Assembly: GCF_029945805.1 (NCBI RefSeq)
Contig: NZ_JAQSDH010000044.1
Span: forward strand, 1-64,000
DNA: 64,000 bases
Source: Flavobacterium sp.
Lineage (GTDB): Bacteria; Bacteroidota; Bacteroidia; Flavobacteriales; Flavobacteriaceae
Direction of reading: 5' to 3'
The notes below the pieces were generated by a model. That model was not told the DNA's origin. It searched no databases and worked only from the letters and a program-made list of their open reading frames with translations. The position numbers were made by a program, and so were the translations under genes. Below, one piece after another: positions 1 to 9,846 of the stretch (its first letter is position 1; each line of letters opens with the position of its first letter).

Positions 1-251
1 GCTCTTTTTACAGCTACTGACACTTTTCTTTGGTATTTCAATGAAGTTCCAGTTAAACGACGCGGTAAAATTTTACCTTGCTCGTTAACGAATTTCAATA
101 AAAAGTCTGCATCTTTAAAATCAATATATTTGATTCCAGATTTTTTGAAACGACAATACTTTTTAGTTTTGTTAGTTTCAATGTTTAAAGGAGTAAGATA
201 TCTGATATCTCCGTCTTTTTTTCCTGAAGCGGATTGTTGTAAATTTGCCAT
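1..251 (-). CDS. rpsR: 30S ribosomal protein S18, 3' end cut by window
   Basis: Small-subunit ribosomal protein that binds 16S rRNA together with S6. The visible 83 or so residues begin [18 protein letters not shown] and include the S18 core [15 protein letters not shown], followed by [20 protein letters not shown], which is characteristic of the family. The start is the ATG at 249-251, two bases after the rpsF stop, so the two are clearly co-transcribed. Only the last residues are missing, lost at base 1. In flavobacteria rplI normally follows, which would lie outside this window (family knowledge, not seen). Confidence 0.97.
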   Translation of the reverse strand, partial: MANLQQSASGKKDGDIRYLTPLNIETNKTKKYCRFKKSGIKYIDFKDADFLLKFVNEQGKILPRRLTGTSLKYQRKVSVAVKR

Positions 252-253
252 GA

Positions 254-598
254 TTAGTTTGCTTTTGCTTCTTTTAATTTAGTTCTTCTTCTTTCAGCCC
301 AAGAAATTGCGTGTTTGTCCAAACTTACTGTTAGGAAACGCATAACTCTCTCGTCACGTCTAAATTCAGTTTCGAAGGCAATAAGAACTTCTCCTGACAC
401 TTGGAATTCAAATAAATGGTAAAAACCACTTTTTTTGTTTTGGATTTCGTAAGCTAATTTTTTCAAGCCCCAATCCTCTTTAGATACCATCTTTGCTCCT
501 CTAGTAGTAAGAAAATCTTCAAATTTGCTTACTGTTTCCTTTACCTGAACTTCAGATAAAACGGGATTTAAGATGAAAACAGTTTCGTAATGATTCAT
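254..598 (-). CDS. rpsF: 30S ribosomal protein S6
   Basis: S6 of the ribosomal platform, the partner of S18. It has 114 residues, close to the usual size. It starts [16 protein letters not shown], the S6 beta1 strand, and contains the conserved [19 protein letters not shown] segment (about 44-62) and a terminal segment with [11 protein letters not shown]. It is the first gene of an rpsF-rpsR operon. A candidate promoter lies about 30 bp upstream on the minus strand. The unusual acidic C-terminal tail of some S6 proteins is absent; this one ends in a short basic tail. Confidence 0.97.
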   Translation of the reverse strand: MNHYETVFILNPVLSEVQVKETVSKFEDFLTTRGAKMVSKEDWGLKKLAYEIQNKKSGFYHLFEFQVSGEVLIAFETEFRRDERVMRFLTVSLDKHAISWAERRRTKLKEAKAN

Positions 599-628
599 AA
601 TAAAATGTTTAAATTTTTTAATTTGGCG

Positions 629-658
629 CGAAGGTATAATTAATATTTCAATTTACAA
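629..658 (-). promoter_or_regulatory. Candidate promoter of rpsF-rpsR
   Basis: Read on the minus strand, TTG (656-658) is followed after 19 bases by TACCTTCG (629-636). This is a one-mismatch version of the Bacteroidota TAnnTTTG -7 box with a correctly spaced -33 TTG. It lies 31 bp before the rpsF start codon. Confidence 0.5.
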
Positions 659-673
659 TCTCATCTCGCATTA

Positions 674-711
674 AATCGTCTAAAAGTAAATAATATCGTT
701 TAAAGGTAAAA
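674..711. promoter_or_regulatory. 17-bp direct repeat upstream of LytTR gene
   Basis: Two copies, AATCGTCTAAAAGTAAA at 674 and TATCGTTTAAAGGTAAA at 694, match at 14 of 17 positions with a period of 20 bp. LytTR-domain regulators typically bind paired direct repeats about two helical turns apart. The position before a LytTR gene makes autoregulation plausible, but this is inference. Confidence 0.4.
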
Positions 712-786
712 ATAATCGATGAAATGTTAGGTAGATTAAAAAAAAGCATCTATTTTTACCAAACCAAATCTTTTATACAAATAAAT

Positions 787-1482
787 ATGAAACTAAATTG
801 TGTTGTTGTTGATGATAGTTCCATTCAGCGGATGATCATTGCAAAGTTAGTAAATAATCATCCAAACCTACACTTAGTGGGTGATTTTTCTAATGCAATC
901 GAAGCAAAAAATTGCATGTCGGTGCATACAGTCGACTTAATCTTCCTGGATATTGAGATGCCCGTTATAAGTGGATTCGATTTTCTGGACGGACTTAAAG
1001 TGAAACCTCAGATTATTTTTATCACATCGAAAGCTGAGTATGCTATGAAAGCATTCGATTATGACGCCACGGACTACCTACAGAAACCGATAGCGCTTGA
1101 TCGTTTTAATGCTTCAGTTAGAAGAGCAATGGATTTCCATATGCTAAAGAAAGAAAATCAAGAAGAAGAAGGAGAACACATCTTCATTAAAAGTAATCTT
1201 AAGAAACTTAAAATTTATACCAATAAAATTAAGTGGATTGAAGCTTACGGAGATTATGTAAAAGTAGTTACCGAAGATGATAGTAATCTTGTACTTTCTA
1301 CTATGAAATCTTTTGAAAATGATTTATCGAAAGAAAAGTTTATCCGCGTACACAAGTCATACATTATTAATATAGACAAAGTGGAACGTTTCAATAGTAA
1401 GTTCGCTGAAATTGGGGTTACTAAAATTCCGTTAAGCAGGAATAAAAAAGAAGATTTAATAAAAGCTTTATCTATTGCATAA
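787..1482 (+). CDS. LytTR-family response regulator
   Basis: Cytoplasmic two-component regulator, 231 residues. The N-terminal receiver domain (about 2-118) shows the acidic pair D9-D10, phospho-acceptor D55 in FLDIEMP, T80 and K100 in LQKP. The C-terminal LytTR DNA-binding domain (about 130-228) includes FIRVHKSYIIN and PLSRNKKEDL. An in-frame ATG at 724 would add 21 residues that do not belong to the receiver fold, so I choose the ATG at 787. No histidine kinase of the LytS type lies next to it, so it is an orphan here. A direct repeat at 674-711 may be its own binding site. Confidence 0.93.
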   Translation: MKLNCVVVDDSSIQRMIIAKLVNNHPNLHLVGDFSNAIEAKNCMSVHTVDLIFLDIEMPVISGFDFLDGLKVKPQIIFITSKAEYAMKAFDYDATDYLQKPIALDRFNASVRRAMDFHMLKKENQEEEGEHIFIKSNLKKLKIYTNKIKWIEAYGDYVKVVTEDDSNLVLSTMKSFENDLSKEKFIRVHKSYIINIDKVERFNSKFAEIGVTKIPLSRNKKEDLIKALSIA

Positions 1483-1488
1483 ATTTAC

Positions 1489-3939
1489 TCAGTAGAAATC
1501 AACATTTACAATAACCTTAATTGATCTGTACTGTGAAACCAAATCAAAACTATTCAGGATTTTCTGGATAGTTTTTTTTGTGCCTTGAATGGAAGTATCT
1601 CCTGGCATCTTAATCAATATCGTCCGAATATATTCATTCCTAATTCTACTAATGGCAGGCTCTTCCGGTCCAAGAACAGGAATTGTCAAGTTTTGTTGCA
1701 AAACCTGATACAGCCACATCGAACCTTCTTTTAGCTTTTCAAAATCACGATGCTTTAATGTCAGTCGGATCAACCGATAAAATGGCGGATAGAAATATAT
1801 TTTTCTTTCATAAAGCTGCTCTTTATACATCCCTTCATAATCATTATGGGTCACTTGCTGGATTACATTATGCAACGGATTATAAGTCTGGATAATTACT
1901 TTTCCACGTTTCTCCGCCCTGCCCGATCGTCCGGCAACCTGCGTCATCATTTGAAAACTTCTTTCAAACGCCCTAAAATCGGGATGATACAACATAGTAT
2001 CGGCATTCATTATTCCGACCAACGAAACATTATCAAAATCCAAACCTTTAGCAAGCATTTGGGTTCCAACCAAAACATCAATTTCACGATTTTTAAATCC
2101 ATCTATAATTTTCTCAAAACTGTATTTTCCCCGCGTGGTGTCTTGATCCATGCGTTTGATATTTCTTTGCGGAAATAATTCGGCCAATTCCAACTCTATT
2201 TGTTCCGTTCCAAAACCTTTGGTTTCTAAATCAACACTCGAGCAAACATGACAATTAGTGGGCTTTGCCATCGAATAACCACAATAATGACACCGAAGCT
2301 GATTCTTGTACTTATGATAGGTTAAGCTAACATCGCATTGCGGACATTGCGGCACATTTCCACAGGTTATACATTCTAATACAGGAGAAAAACCCCGACG
2401 ATTTTGAAATAGAATTACTTGTTCACCATTAGCAAAAGCTTCTGAAATTTCATCAATTAAAGTTGTGCTGAAATGTCCTTTCATCTTCTTCCTGAAATAG
2501 CTGTCTTTCAAGTCAACCAATTCTATTTCGGGCATTTGAACTTTTCCAAAGCGTTCTGTTAAAGTTACCAAACCAAATTTCCCTGAAATAGCGTTGTAAT
2601 AAGTTTCAATACTTGGTGTAGCCGACCCTAATAGTACCTTTGCCTTATGCGAATTCGCTAAAACAATAGCCGCATCACGAGCGTGATACCTTGGTGCCGG
2701 ATCTTGTTGCTTGAAGGTTGTTTCATGCTCTTCGTCAACAATGATTAAACCTAAATTGTTGAATGGTAAAAACATGGCCGACCTCGCTCCAATAACAATT
2801 TGTGCAGCATCTGAATTTTCGATTACATTATTCCAGACTTCTACTCTTTCATTATTGGAATATTTCGAATGAAAAACAGCCACTTTATTTCCAAAATGAG
2901 CTGTTAACCTTGAAACTAATTGTGTTGTCAATGCAATTTCAGGCAACAAATACAAGACTTGTTTGCCTTTATCAATATAATTCTCAATGAGTTTGGTATA
3001 GATTTCTGTCTTTCCACTTGATGTTACTCCGTGCAAAAGCAAAACTTCTTTTTCTATAAAAGATTTTTCAATTTCATCAAAAGCTATTTGCTGGGCTTCA
3101 CTCAATTTGAGTTCGTTATCAACTTTATTTTTCTCGAAATTTACTCGGTCTTCCTGAATAAAATATTCTTCAAAGATTTCTTTCTCTACCAAAGCTTTCA
3201 CAATCGCTGTTGAACTTTGAGCAGCCTCGGTAAGTTGCTTTACCGATATTGGCTTTTTTTCCTGCGCCTGTAACTGAAAATACTGAAGCACTAAATTCTT
3301 TCGTTTTTCAGACTTTAAACCGTCAAGCAATCCAATAAGTTTTTCTTCTGCCAAATATTTTTCTTGCAAACGAATGTACCGAATGAGTTTCGGCTTGTAT
3401 TCTTCCTTAATTTCTTCCTGGAGCGAAATAATATCTCTATTAATTAATTTTTGAATTACTGGAAGGATTGTTTTCTTATTAAGAATATTGATAATATCTT
3501 GAACCTTCAGTGAGGACTGCTGCTGCAGCGCCTCAAAAATCAAAAATTCGTCATCAGTAAGTTCGGTTTTGTCGATAAAAGTTTCTTTGTTTTGAGAAAT
3601 GATAGTCTCGCTTTCTAGCAGCAACGCTGATGGCAAAGCACCTCGATAAACATCGCCAATGTTACACATATAATACGAAGCAATCCAAAACCAATGATTA
3701 ATTTGGAATTCGTTTACAATGGGTTGTTCGTCTAGTATTTGATGGATTTCTTTTGCCTCGTAAAGTGCCGGAGCAATCTGATGTAAATCAACTGCAAGCG
3801 CGGTATAAATTTTACTTCTGCCAAATGGGACAGCAATACGCATTCCCTTTTTAATAAAATTGAATTCTAGTTCTGAAACCTTATAAGTAAAGGTTTTAGG
3901 AAGTGAAAGCGGAATAATGACTTCAATAAAAAAATTCAT
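1489..3939 (-). CDS. priA: Primosomal protein N', replication restart helicase
   Basis: 3'-to-5' DNA helicase that reloads the replisome at stalled forks. It has 816 residues, a normal bacteroidotal length. The N-terminal DNA-binding part is followed by the helicase core: Walker A GVTSSGKTE (304-312), DEEH (402-405), GSATPS near 438 and the late motif QVAGRSGR. Eight cysteines at 523, 526, 532, 535, 550, 553, 563 and 566 form the two zinc-binding knuckles of PriA. It is the last gene of the operon nadC-yihY-DUF2147-priA, 10 bp after the DUF2147 gene. It converges with the LytTR gene with only 6 bp between stops. Confidence 0.97.
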   Translation of the reverse strand: MNFFIEVIIPLSLPKTFTYKVSELEFNFIKKGMRIAVPFGRSKIYTALAVDLHQIAPALYEAKEIHQILDEQPIVNEFQINHWFWIASYYMCNIGDVYRGALPSALLLESETIISQNKETFIDKTELTDDEFLIFEALQQQSSLKVQDIINILNKKTILPVIQKLINRDIISLQEEIKEEYKPKLIRYIRLQEKYLAEEKLIGLLDGLKSEKRKNLVLQYFQLQAQEKKPISVKQLTEAAQSSTAIVKALVEKEIFEEYFIQEDRVNFEKNKVDNELKLSEAQQIAFDEIEKSFIEKEVLLLHGVTSSGKTEIYTKLIENYIDKGKQVLYLLPEIALTTQLVSRLTAHFGNKVAVFHSKYSNNERVEVWNNVIENSDAAQIVIGARSAMFLPFNNLGLIIVDEEHETTFKQQDPAPRYHARDAAIVLANSHKAKVLLGSATPSIETYYNAISGKFGLVTLTERFGKVQMPEIELVDLKDSYFRKKMKGHFSTTLIDEISEAFANGEQVILFQNRRGFSPVLECITCGNVPQCPQCDVSLTYHKYKNQLRCHYCGYSMAKPTNCHVCSSVDLETKGFGTEQIELELAELFPQRNIKRMDQDTTRGKYSFEKIIDGFKNREIDVLVGTQMLAKGLDFDNVSLVGIMNADTMLYHPDFRAFERSFQMMTQVAGRSGRAEKRGKVIIQTYNPLHNVIQQVTHNDYEGMYKEQLYERKIYFYPPFYRLIRLTLKHRDFEKLKEGSMWLYQVLQQNLTIPVLGPEEPAISRIRNEYIRTILIKMPGDTSIQGTKKTIQKILNSFDLVSQYRSIKVIVNVDFY

Positions 3940-3949
3940 TTTTAGAATA

Positions 3950-4372
3950 CTATTTTAGTCTAATCCACGTTTGAGATCTTCCAAAAAGTGAAATTCCAAT
4001 ATAACCACGAACGATGAGTTTATCTTTTCCATCTAAGGTCATTTTGCAGTGGTAACTTTTTCCGTTTTTGGGATCTGTAATTTTACCAGAATCATAACCG
4101 TTAGCGCTTTTGACCAATCCTTTAATGATTATTAATCCCAAAATTGGTTTATTTCGATCGTCATCTTGACACTTTTCGCATTTAAGATGCTTTTTATTGT
4201 GTTCAAATATTTCAATTATTTTGCCGAAAACTTTTCCTTTATGCTCAAAAATCTCAACAATTCCCTTTGCTTCTCCCGTTTCGTCATCAATAGTTTTCCA
4301 TTTTCCAAAGACGGTCTGGCCAAAACTAGTTTGGAAAAACAATAGTAAAAAAAGTAAAATTTTTATTTTCAT
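3950..4372 (-). CDS. DUF2147 family exported protein
   Basis: Small 140-residue exported protein. A signal peptide is visible (KIKILLFLLLFFQTSFGQ, about 2-19). The mature part begins TVFGKWKTIDDETGEAKGIVE, and GKWKTIDD plus the C-terminal GRSQTWIR are hallmarks of DUF2147, a family whose function is not established. A CEKCQDDD segment (two cysteines two apart) and a further cysteine in SYHCKM could form disulfides in the periplasm. Its ATG overlaps the stop of the yihY gene by one base (TAATG arrangement), so the genes are translationally coupled. Confidence 0.9.
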   Translation of the reverse strand: MKIKILLFLLLFFQTSFGQTVFGKWKTIDDETGEAKGIVEIFEHKGKVFGKIIEIFEHNKKHLKCEKCQDDDRNKPILGLIIIKGLVKSANGYDSGKITDPKNGKSYHCKMTLDGKDKLIVRGYIGISLFGRSQTWIRLK

Positions 4373-5316
4373 TAGGATTCTAATTCTTGTTGCTTTTCAC
4401 GTTTTATATGATTAATCGAACTATTCAGATCAAAACCTAAAAGCAAAATCATACAATTTATCCAAATATAAAACATTACAACCAGCAATGTCCCAATTGA
4501 TCCATAAAGTTCATTGTATTTTGAAAATTTAATAACCCAGATTCCAAAGAAATACGACAAAATAATAATTAAAACCGTAGTAAAGACGGAGCCTATTGAT
4601 ATAAACGGCCTTTTTTTATCATTTATAATTCCAAATTTAAACAACAAAGAGGTAGACATCAATATCATTAAAATAACGAAGATATACCTACCCATTTCTA
4701 TTAATGGAATACTGTCTGCTAGTATATCCTGAATTTTTGTAGTTTGAATAAAAATTTCAAATATTAAAATTACTACAACTGTTATTAATAAAAACAACGA
4801 CAAAACAATGGACAAAGCCAATGCAACAAAATACTGAGTGTGAAATTTTCGTTTATGACTTACATGTACATGATGTCCGTTTTCAAATCCCCCCAGAATA
4901 GCACTTACACCGTTAGTCATCAGTAAAATTGCCATTAAAAACCCTGTTGAAAGTAATCCGCTATGACTGTTGTGTAAAATGTCGTTGATTATTTTATAAA
5001 TAGCCTCGTAGGTTGTTGGTGGTACACTTTGCTGAACAAAACCCAAAAAATCTTGCTGAAAGCCTTCGATTGGAATATACGGAATAAGATTCAGAATGAA
5101 TAGCATAAACGGAAACAACGCCATAAAGAAACTCCAAGCAATAGCCGAAGCACGGTAAGAAATGGCACCTTCTACGATTCCGACGAAATATAAATCTAAT
5201 AAATCGAATAAAGATAATCCGTGAAGCCAAGGCAATTTTATTTTCTTTGTAAAAAAAACAATTTGCTTAATAATTGGTAATTTAATAAATTTATTTTCTT
5301 TGGCTGCTGTTGACAT
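4372..5316 (-). CDS. YihY/BrkB-family inner membrane protein
   Basis: Integral membrane protein of 314 residues with about six hydrophobic segments. The family motif region IEGAISYRASAIAWSFF (about 50) and the later glycine-rich FFGIWVIKFSKYNELYGSIG are typical of YihY/BrkB (once misannotated as RNase BN). Its substrate is unknown; a transport role is often assumed. The C-terminal tail is charged (HIKREKQQELES). It begins directly after the nadC stop with no spacer and shares a base with the next gene, so it belongs to the nadC operon. Confidence 0.93.
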   Translation of the reverse strand: MSTAAKENKFIKLPIIKQIVFFTKKIKLPWLHGLSLFDLLDLYFVGIVEGAISYRASAIAWSFFMALFPFMLFILNLIPYIPIEGFQQDFLGFVQQSVPPTTYEAIYKIINDILHNSHSGLLSTGFLMAILLMTNGVSAILGGFENGHHVHVSHKRKFHTQYFVALALSIVLSLFLLITVVVILIFEIFIQTTKIQDILADSIPLIEMGRYIFVILMILMSTSLLFKFGIINDKKRPFISIGSVFTTVLIIILSYFFGIWVIKFSKYNELYGSIGTLLVVMFYIWINCMILLLGFDLNSSINHIKREKQQELES

Positions 5317-6174
5317 CTAGATGGCTTTTAAACTTAAATCCATATTGTAGATAGAGTGTGTTAATGCTCCCGACGAAATGTAATTGACACCGCATTCAGC
5401 ATATTCTCTAATCGTTTTCTCATTAATATTTCCAGAAGATTCTGTTAGACATTTATCACCAATCAATTTGACAGCTGTTTTTGTATCTTCAAAATTGAAA
5501 TTATCAATCAGTATTCTGAAAACACCTTCGCTTTTCAAGATTTCTTTTATTTCATCCAAATTTCTGGCCTCTACAATAATCTTTAAATCCAGATTATTAA
5601 ATTTCAAAAAATCCTTTGTTTTGGCAATGGCATTGGTTATTCCGCCCGCAAAATCATTGTGATTGTCTTTCAGCATTATCATATCATACAATGCAAAACG
5701 ATGATTTTCTCCACCACCAATTTTTACAGCCCATTTTTCGCAAGCTCGGAATCCCGGAGTTGTTTTACGTGTATCTAGAATTTTAGTTTTGGTGCCTTCC
5801 AATAACTTGACATAATTGTTAGTCTTTGTACCAATGGCCGACATGCGTTGCATTGAATTCAATACCAATCGCTCCGCTTTTAAAATTGATTGGGAACTTC
5901 CCGAAACGTGAAAAACAACATCACCATACTTCACTGCTGCACCATCATTAATAAAAGTTTCCACTTGCAACGTTGGATCTACGTTATGGAAAATCATTTT
6001 GGCAAATTGAACGCCCGCAATTATTCCGTTATCTTTTACCAAAAGTCTTACTTTTCCTATAGCATTACTCGGAATACAAGCCAATGAACTGTAATCGCCC
6101 GGACCAATATCCTCACGAATTCCGTTTTGAATAATTAATTCGAGTTCTTTCTGAAACTGTTCTTCTGAAATCAT
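5317..6174 (-). CDS. nadC: Nicotinate-nucleotide pyrophosphorylase (carboxylating)
   Basis: Quinolinate phosphoribosyltransferase: quinolinate plus PRPP gives nicotinate mononucleotide in de novo NAD synthesis. It has 285 residues, the normal length. Diagnostic segments are DTRKTTPGFR (134-143), KIGGGENHR (151-159), MLKDNH (167-172) and the C-terminal SSGNINEKTI and YISSGALTHS. It is the first gene of the minus-strand operon with yihY, DUF2147 and priA, and is divergent from pyrD. NadA and NadB are not in this window. Confidence 0.97.
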   Translation of the reverse strand: MISEEQFQKELELIIQNGIREDIGPGDYSSLACIPSNAIGKVRLLVKDNGIIAGVQFAKMIFHNVDPTLQVETFINDGAAVKYGDVVFHVSGSSQSILKAERLVLNSMQRMSAIGTKTNNYVKLLEGTKTKILDTRKTTPGFRACEKWAVKIGGGENHRFALYDMIMLKDNHNDFAGGITNAIAKTKDFLKFNNLDLKIIVEARNLDEIKEILKSEGVFRILIDNFNFEDTKTAVKLIGDKCLTESSGNINEKTIREYAECGVNYISSGALTHSIYNMDLSLKAI

Positions 6175-6245
6175 TTTAAAACTATTGATTGGCTAAAATA
6201 ACATTTAATTTATTCATTTAAAAAAGAAAATTGATTTTGAATTTC

Positions 6246-6253
6246 TATTTTTG
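6246..6253 (+). promoter_or_regulatory. Candidate -7 box of pyrD
   Basis: TATTTTTG matches TAnnTTTG and sits 19 bp before the ATG at 6273. This rules out the in-frame TTG at 6231 as the start, because it would lie upstream of the transcript. No well-spaced -33 TTG is visible. Confidence 0.5.
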
Positions 6254-6272
6254 CAGCATAATTACGCAACAC

Positions 6273-7292
6273 ATGTACAAACTACTCATTCGCCCCATAT
6301 TATTTTGGTTTGATCCAGAAAAAGTTCATTATTTCTCCTTCAGTTTTATAAAATTAATTTCTAAAATTCCCTTTGTTCCTGCTATTTTAACGTCTATTTA
6401 TGAGGTAAAAGATACTGGTTTGGAAATCGAAGTTTTTGGATTAAAATTTAAAAATCCAGTGGGATTGGCGGCCGGATTTGATAAAGATGCCAAATGCTAC
6501 CAAGAACTTTCCAACTTTGGTTTCGGATTTATTGAGATTGGAACCTTAACGCCAAAACCACAAGACGGGAATCCAAAAAAGCGGTTATTCCGTTTAAAAC
6601 GGGATAATGCAATTATCAACCGAATGGGTTTTAATAACGGCGGCGTTGCTGCAGCGGTTGAAAGATTAAAGAAAAACAAGGGCGTTCTTATTGGTGGAAA
6701 TATTGGAAAAAATAAACTTACGCCAAATGAAGATGCTACTTCGGATTATCTGATTTGCTTTGAAACGTTATTCGAATACGTTGATTATTTTGTGGTAAAT
6801 GTCAGTTCTCCAAATACTCCGAATCTGCGCGAGCTTCAGGAAAAAAAACCGTTGACAAAGCTTTTACAAACCTTGCAAAATGAAAATAATATAAAGCCAA
6901 AAGCAAAACCAATTCTCTTGAAAATTGCTCCCGATTTGACTGACGAACAATTATTGGACATTATCGATATCGTAAATGAAACTAAAATCGCGGGCGTAAT
7001 TGCAACAAATACAACGATTTCAAGAGAAGGTTTACAATCGGAAAACAAAGCAGAAATAGGCGGATTATCTGGAAAACCTTTGGCGAAACGTTCCACTGAA
7101 GTGATTCGATTTCTTTCTGAAAAAAGCAATAAAGCGTTCCCTATTATTGGTGTGGGTGGAATCCATTCAGCCAAAGATGCTTTGGAAAAATTAGAAGCTG
7201 GAGCTAGTCTGCTACAATTATACACTGGATTTATTTATGAAGGGCCGAAATTGGTTTCCGATATCAATAAAGCAATACTAAAAAAATCTTAG
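6273..7292 (+). CDS. pyrD: Quinone-dependent dihydroorotate dehydrogenase
   Basis: Class 2 DHODH that oxidises dihydroorotate to orotate at the inner membrane with FMN and quinone. It has 339 residues from the ATG chosen here ([17 protein letters not shown]). The N-terminal amphipathic helix with FDPEKVH is the membrane-associated region of class 2 enzymes. FMN and active-site segments include [36 protein letters not shown] with the class 2 catalytic serine, and IGVGGI. HMG-CoA lyase follows after 28 bp on the same strand and may be co-transcribed. The other pyrimidine gene in the window is pyrF at 31219. Confidence 0.96.
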   Translation: MYKLLIRPILFWFDPEKVHYFSFSFIKLISKIPFVPAILTSIYEVKDTGLEIEVFGLKFKNPVGLAAGFDKDAKCYQELSNFGFGFIEIGTLTPKPQDGNPKKRLFRLKRDNAIINRMGFNNGGVAAAVERLKKNKGVLIGGNIGKNKLTPNEDATSDYLICFETLFEYVDYFVVNVSSPNTPNLRELQEKKPLTKLLQTLQNENNIKPKAKPILLKIAPDLTDEQLLDIIDIVNETKIAGVIATNTTISREGLQSENKAEIGGLSGKPLAKRSTEVIRFLSEKSNKAFPIIGVGGIHSAKDALEKLEAGASLLQLYTGFIYEGPKLVSDINKAILKKS

Positions 7293-7320
7293 TAACTTAG
7301 CCCCTTTACAAAACAAGAAA

Positions 7321-8187
7321 TTGAAACCAAAAATCAAAATAATAGAATGTCCACGTGATGCCATGCAAGGGATAAAAGCCTTTATTCCTACCGAGAAAAA
7401 GGTAGAATACATTCAGGCTTTACTTCGTGTTGGATTTGATTCGATTGATTTTGGAAGCTTTGTTTCGCCTAAAGCAATTCCGCAAATGCAGGATACGGCC
7501 GAGGTTTTAGCACGATTGGATTTATCACAGACACAAAGTAAGTTGTTAGCGATTATCGCCAATACGCAAGGTGCGGTTAGTGCTTCTAGTCACAAAGAAA
7601 TTCAGTATTTAGGTTTTCCCTTTTCGATTTCCGAAAACTTTCAGATGCGTAACACACACAAAACCATTGCCGAAAGCTTAGTAACACTTCAAGAAATTTT
7701 AGACATTGCAGCTGCTTCCAATAAAGAGGTTGTGACCTATATTTCTATGGGCTTTGGAAATCCGTACGGTGATCCTTGGAATGTTGAAATTGTTGGTGAG
7801 TGGACCGAAAAATTGGCAAATATGGGCGTCAAAATTCTCTCGCTTTCGGATACCGTTGGAAGCTCTACCCCCGATGTAATCACTTACTTGTTTTCAAATT
7901 TGATTTCAAAATACCCGCATATAGAATTTGGAGCGCACTTACACACTACACCGGACAAATGGCATGAAAAAGTAGATGCTGCCTACAAAGCGGGCTGTGT
8001 ACGTTTTGATGGTGCGATTCAGGGATTTGGCGGTTGCCCAATGGCAAAAGACGATTTAACGGGTAATATGCCAACCGAGAAACTCCTATCCTATTTCACA
8101 ACTCAAAGAGCCGATACCAATACAAGTCCGATGAGTTTTGAAAGTGCTTACAACGAAGCAACAAAAATTTTTACAGTTTATCATTAA
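7321..8187 (+). CDS. Hydroxymethylglutaryl-CoA lyase
   Basis: DRE-TIM metallolyase that cleaves HMG-CoA to acetyl-CoA and acetoacetate, the last step of leucine degradation. It has 288 residues. Visible family features are [11 protein letters not shown] at the N-terminus (metal- and substrate-binding RDAMQG), [18 protein letters not shown] with the metal-binding histidines, and the signature [20 protein letters not shown] with the catalytic loop cysteine. The start is TTG at 7321: the first in-frame ATG falls inside the conserved ECPRDAMQG segment, so it cannot be the start. Confidence 0.94.
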   Translation: MKPKIKIIECPRDAMQGIKAFIPTEKKVEYIQALLRVGFDSIDFGSFVSPKAIPQMQDTAEVLARLDLSQTQSKLLAIIANTQGAVSASSHKEIQYLGFPFSISENFQMRNTHKTIAESLVTLQEILDIAAASNKEVVTYISMGFGNPYGDPWNVEIVGEWTEKLANMGVKILSLSDTVGSSTPDVITYLFSNLISKYPHIEFGAHLHTTPDKWHEKVDAAYKAGCVRFDGAIQGFGGCPMAKDDLTGNMPTEKLLSYFTTQRADTNTSPMSFESAYNEATKIFTVYH

Positions 8188-8227
8188 AAACTGCCGACTG
8201 CTACTGCAAACTGAACACAATTTATAG

Positions 8228-8235
8228 TATATTTG
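8228..8235 (+). promoter_or_regulatory. Candidate -7 box of guaB
   Basis: TATATTTG is a perfect TAnnTTTG box ending 29 bp before the guaB ATG. The -33 region is not convincing. Confidence 0.5.
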
Positions 8236-8264
8236 CACGCAATTTAACTACAACTACAAATTGC

Positions 8265-9737
8265 ATGAAAGCACACACTACTAAAATCGTTGGAGAAGGA
8301 CTTACTTACGACGATGTACTGCTCATCCCAAATTATTCCGAAGTTTTACCGCGCGAAGTTAGCATTCAATCGAAATTTTCGAGAAATATAACTCTAAACG
8401 TTCCTATCGTTTCCGCTGCAATGGATACCGTTACCGAAAGTTCAATGGCAATTGCTATGGCACAAGAAGGCGGAATTGGTGTTTTACACAAAAACATGAC
8501 TATCGAACAACAAGCTGCGAAAGTCAGAAAAGTAAAACGTGCGGAAGCCGGAATGATTATCGACCCCGTAACGCTTCCTTTAAAAGCAACCGTTGGAGAT
8601 GCTAAAATGCTGATGAAAGAACATGGAATTGGTGGAATTCCAATCGTGGATGAAAACGGAATCTTAAAAGGAATTGCGACAAACCGAGATTTACGTTTTG
8701 AAAAAATAAATTCTCGTTCTATTGTAGAAGTAATGACTTCAGAAAATTTAGTTACCGCTCCAAAAGGAACAACATTACAAGAAGCAGAAGGAATTCTACA
8801 AAAAAACAAAATCGAAAAACTTCCCGTAGTGGATGATAATTTCAAACTTATCGGATTAATAACTTTCAGAGATATAACAAAGCTTACTCAAAAACCAATA
8901 GCTAATAAAGATAAATATGGTCGTTTACGAGTTGCAGCAGCATTAGGCGTTACTGCGGATGCTGTAGAAAGAGCTACTGCTTTGGTAAATGCTGGAGTGG
9001 ATGCTGTAATTATTGATACGGCACATGGTCATACGAAAGGAGTTGTTGATGTTTTGAAATTAGTAAAAGCCAAATTTCCGAATCTGGATGTTATTGTTGG
9101 AAATATTGCAACTGCTGAAGCCGCTTTATATTTAGTAGAAAATGGTGCTGATGGCGTGAAAGTCGGAATTGGTCCAGGTTCAATTTGTACAACCCGAGTA
9201 GTAGCTGGAGTTGGTTTCCCTCAATTTTCTGCCGTTTTAGAAGTCGCAGCAGCGATAAAAGGATCTGGTGTTCCCGTAATTGCCGATGGTGGAATTCGGT
9301 ATACTGGTGATATTCCGAAAGCGATTGCGGCGGGAGCAGATTGCGTCATGTTAGGTTCATTACTAGCAGGTACGAAAGAATCTCCAGGAGAAACGATCAT
9401 TTTTGAAGGAAGAAAATTCAAATCGTATCGTGGAATGGGTTCCATTGAAGCTATGGAAGACGGTTCTAAAGACCGCTATTTCCAAGACGTTGAAGATGAT
9501 ATTAAAAAATTAGTCCCAGAAGGAATTGTGGGCCGTGTGCCCTACAAAGGAGAATTAAACGAAAGCATGCAACAGTTTGTTGGCGGACTTCGTGCCGGAA
9601 TGGGTTATTGTGGTTCTAAAGACATTCCAACGCTTCAAGATACCGGACGTTTTGTTCGAATTACAACAAGCGGAATCGGCGAAAGCCATCCACATAATGT
9701 CACGATTACTAAGGAATCTCCAAATTATTCGAGATAA
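8265..9737 (+). CDS. guaB: Inosine-5'-monophosphate dehydrogenase
   Basis: Converts IMP to XMP with NAD+, the committing step of GMP synthesis. It has 490 residues, full length. The IMPDH barrel is interrupted by two CBS domains (about 98-210). The catalytic loop [11 protein letters not shown] places the nucleophilic cysteine at 308. [19 protein letters not shown] and [14 protein letters not shown] are the flap and phosphate-site segments. It is monocistronic: it has its own -7 box and a strong hairpin terminator right after it, shared with purB coming from the other side. Confidence 0.98.
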   Translation: MKAHTTKIVGEGLTYDDVLLIPNYSEVLPREVSIQSKFSRNITLNVPIVSAAMDTVTESSMAIAMAQEGGIGVLHKNMTIEQQAAKVRKVKRAEAGMIIDPVTLPLKATVGDAKMLMKEHGIGGIPIVDENGILKGIATNRDLRFEKINSRSIVEVMTSENLVTAPKGTTLQEAEGILQKNKIEKLPVVDDNFKLIGLITFRDITKLTQKPIANKDKYGRLRVAAALGVTADAVERATALVNAGVDAVIIDTAHGHTKGVVDVLKLVKAKFPNLDVIVGNIATAEAALYLVENGADGVKVGIGPGSICTTRVVAGVGFPQFSAVLEVAAAIKGSGVPVIADGGIRYTGDIPKAIAAGADCVMLGSLLAGTKESPGETIIFEGRKFKSYRGMGSIEAMEDGSKDRYFQDVEDDIKKLVPEGIVGRVPYKGELNESMQQFVGGLRAGMGYCGSKDIPTLQDTGRFVRITTSGIGESHPHNVTITKESPNYSR

Positions 9738-9752
9738 AATTTAAGCAAAAAT

Positions 9753-9785
9753 AAAAAGGCATAAGGTAATTACTTATGCCTTTTT
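9753..9785. terminator. Bidirectional terminator between guaB and purB
   Basis: A perfect 13-bp stem (AAAAAGGCATAAG with CTTATGCCTTTTT) closes a 7-base loop and has A and T runs at either side. It can end transcripts from both convergent genes. Confidence 0.85.
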
Positions 9786-9819
9786 TAATTATTAAACAAT
9801 GACCATTAAATAATCGATT

Positions 9820-9842
9820 GTCAGTCTGAGCCTGTCGAAGAC
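9820..9842. repeat. Solo short dispersed repeat
   Basis: GTCAGTCTGAGCCTGTCGAAGAC lies between guaB and purB. Nearly the same sequence (GTCATACTGAGCATGTCGAAGTAC) forms the centre of the dispersed palindromic element at 20550-20638. Short 'CTGAGCnTGTCGAAG' repeats of this type are widespread in bacterial genomes. Confidence 0.6.
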
Positions 9843-9846
9843 CAAT

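Noticed and set aside
8366..8845. Open frame of 159 codons antisense to guaB
   Set aside because: It lies wholly within a well-supported gene and has no family similarity that I can see.
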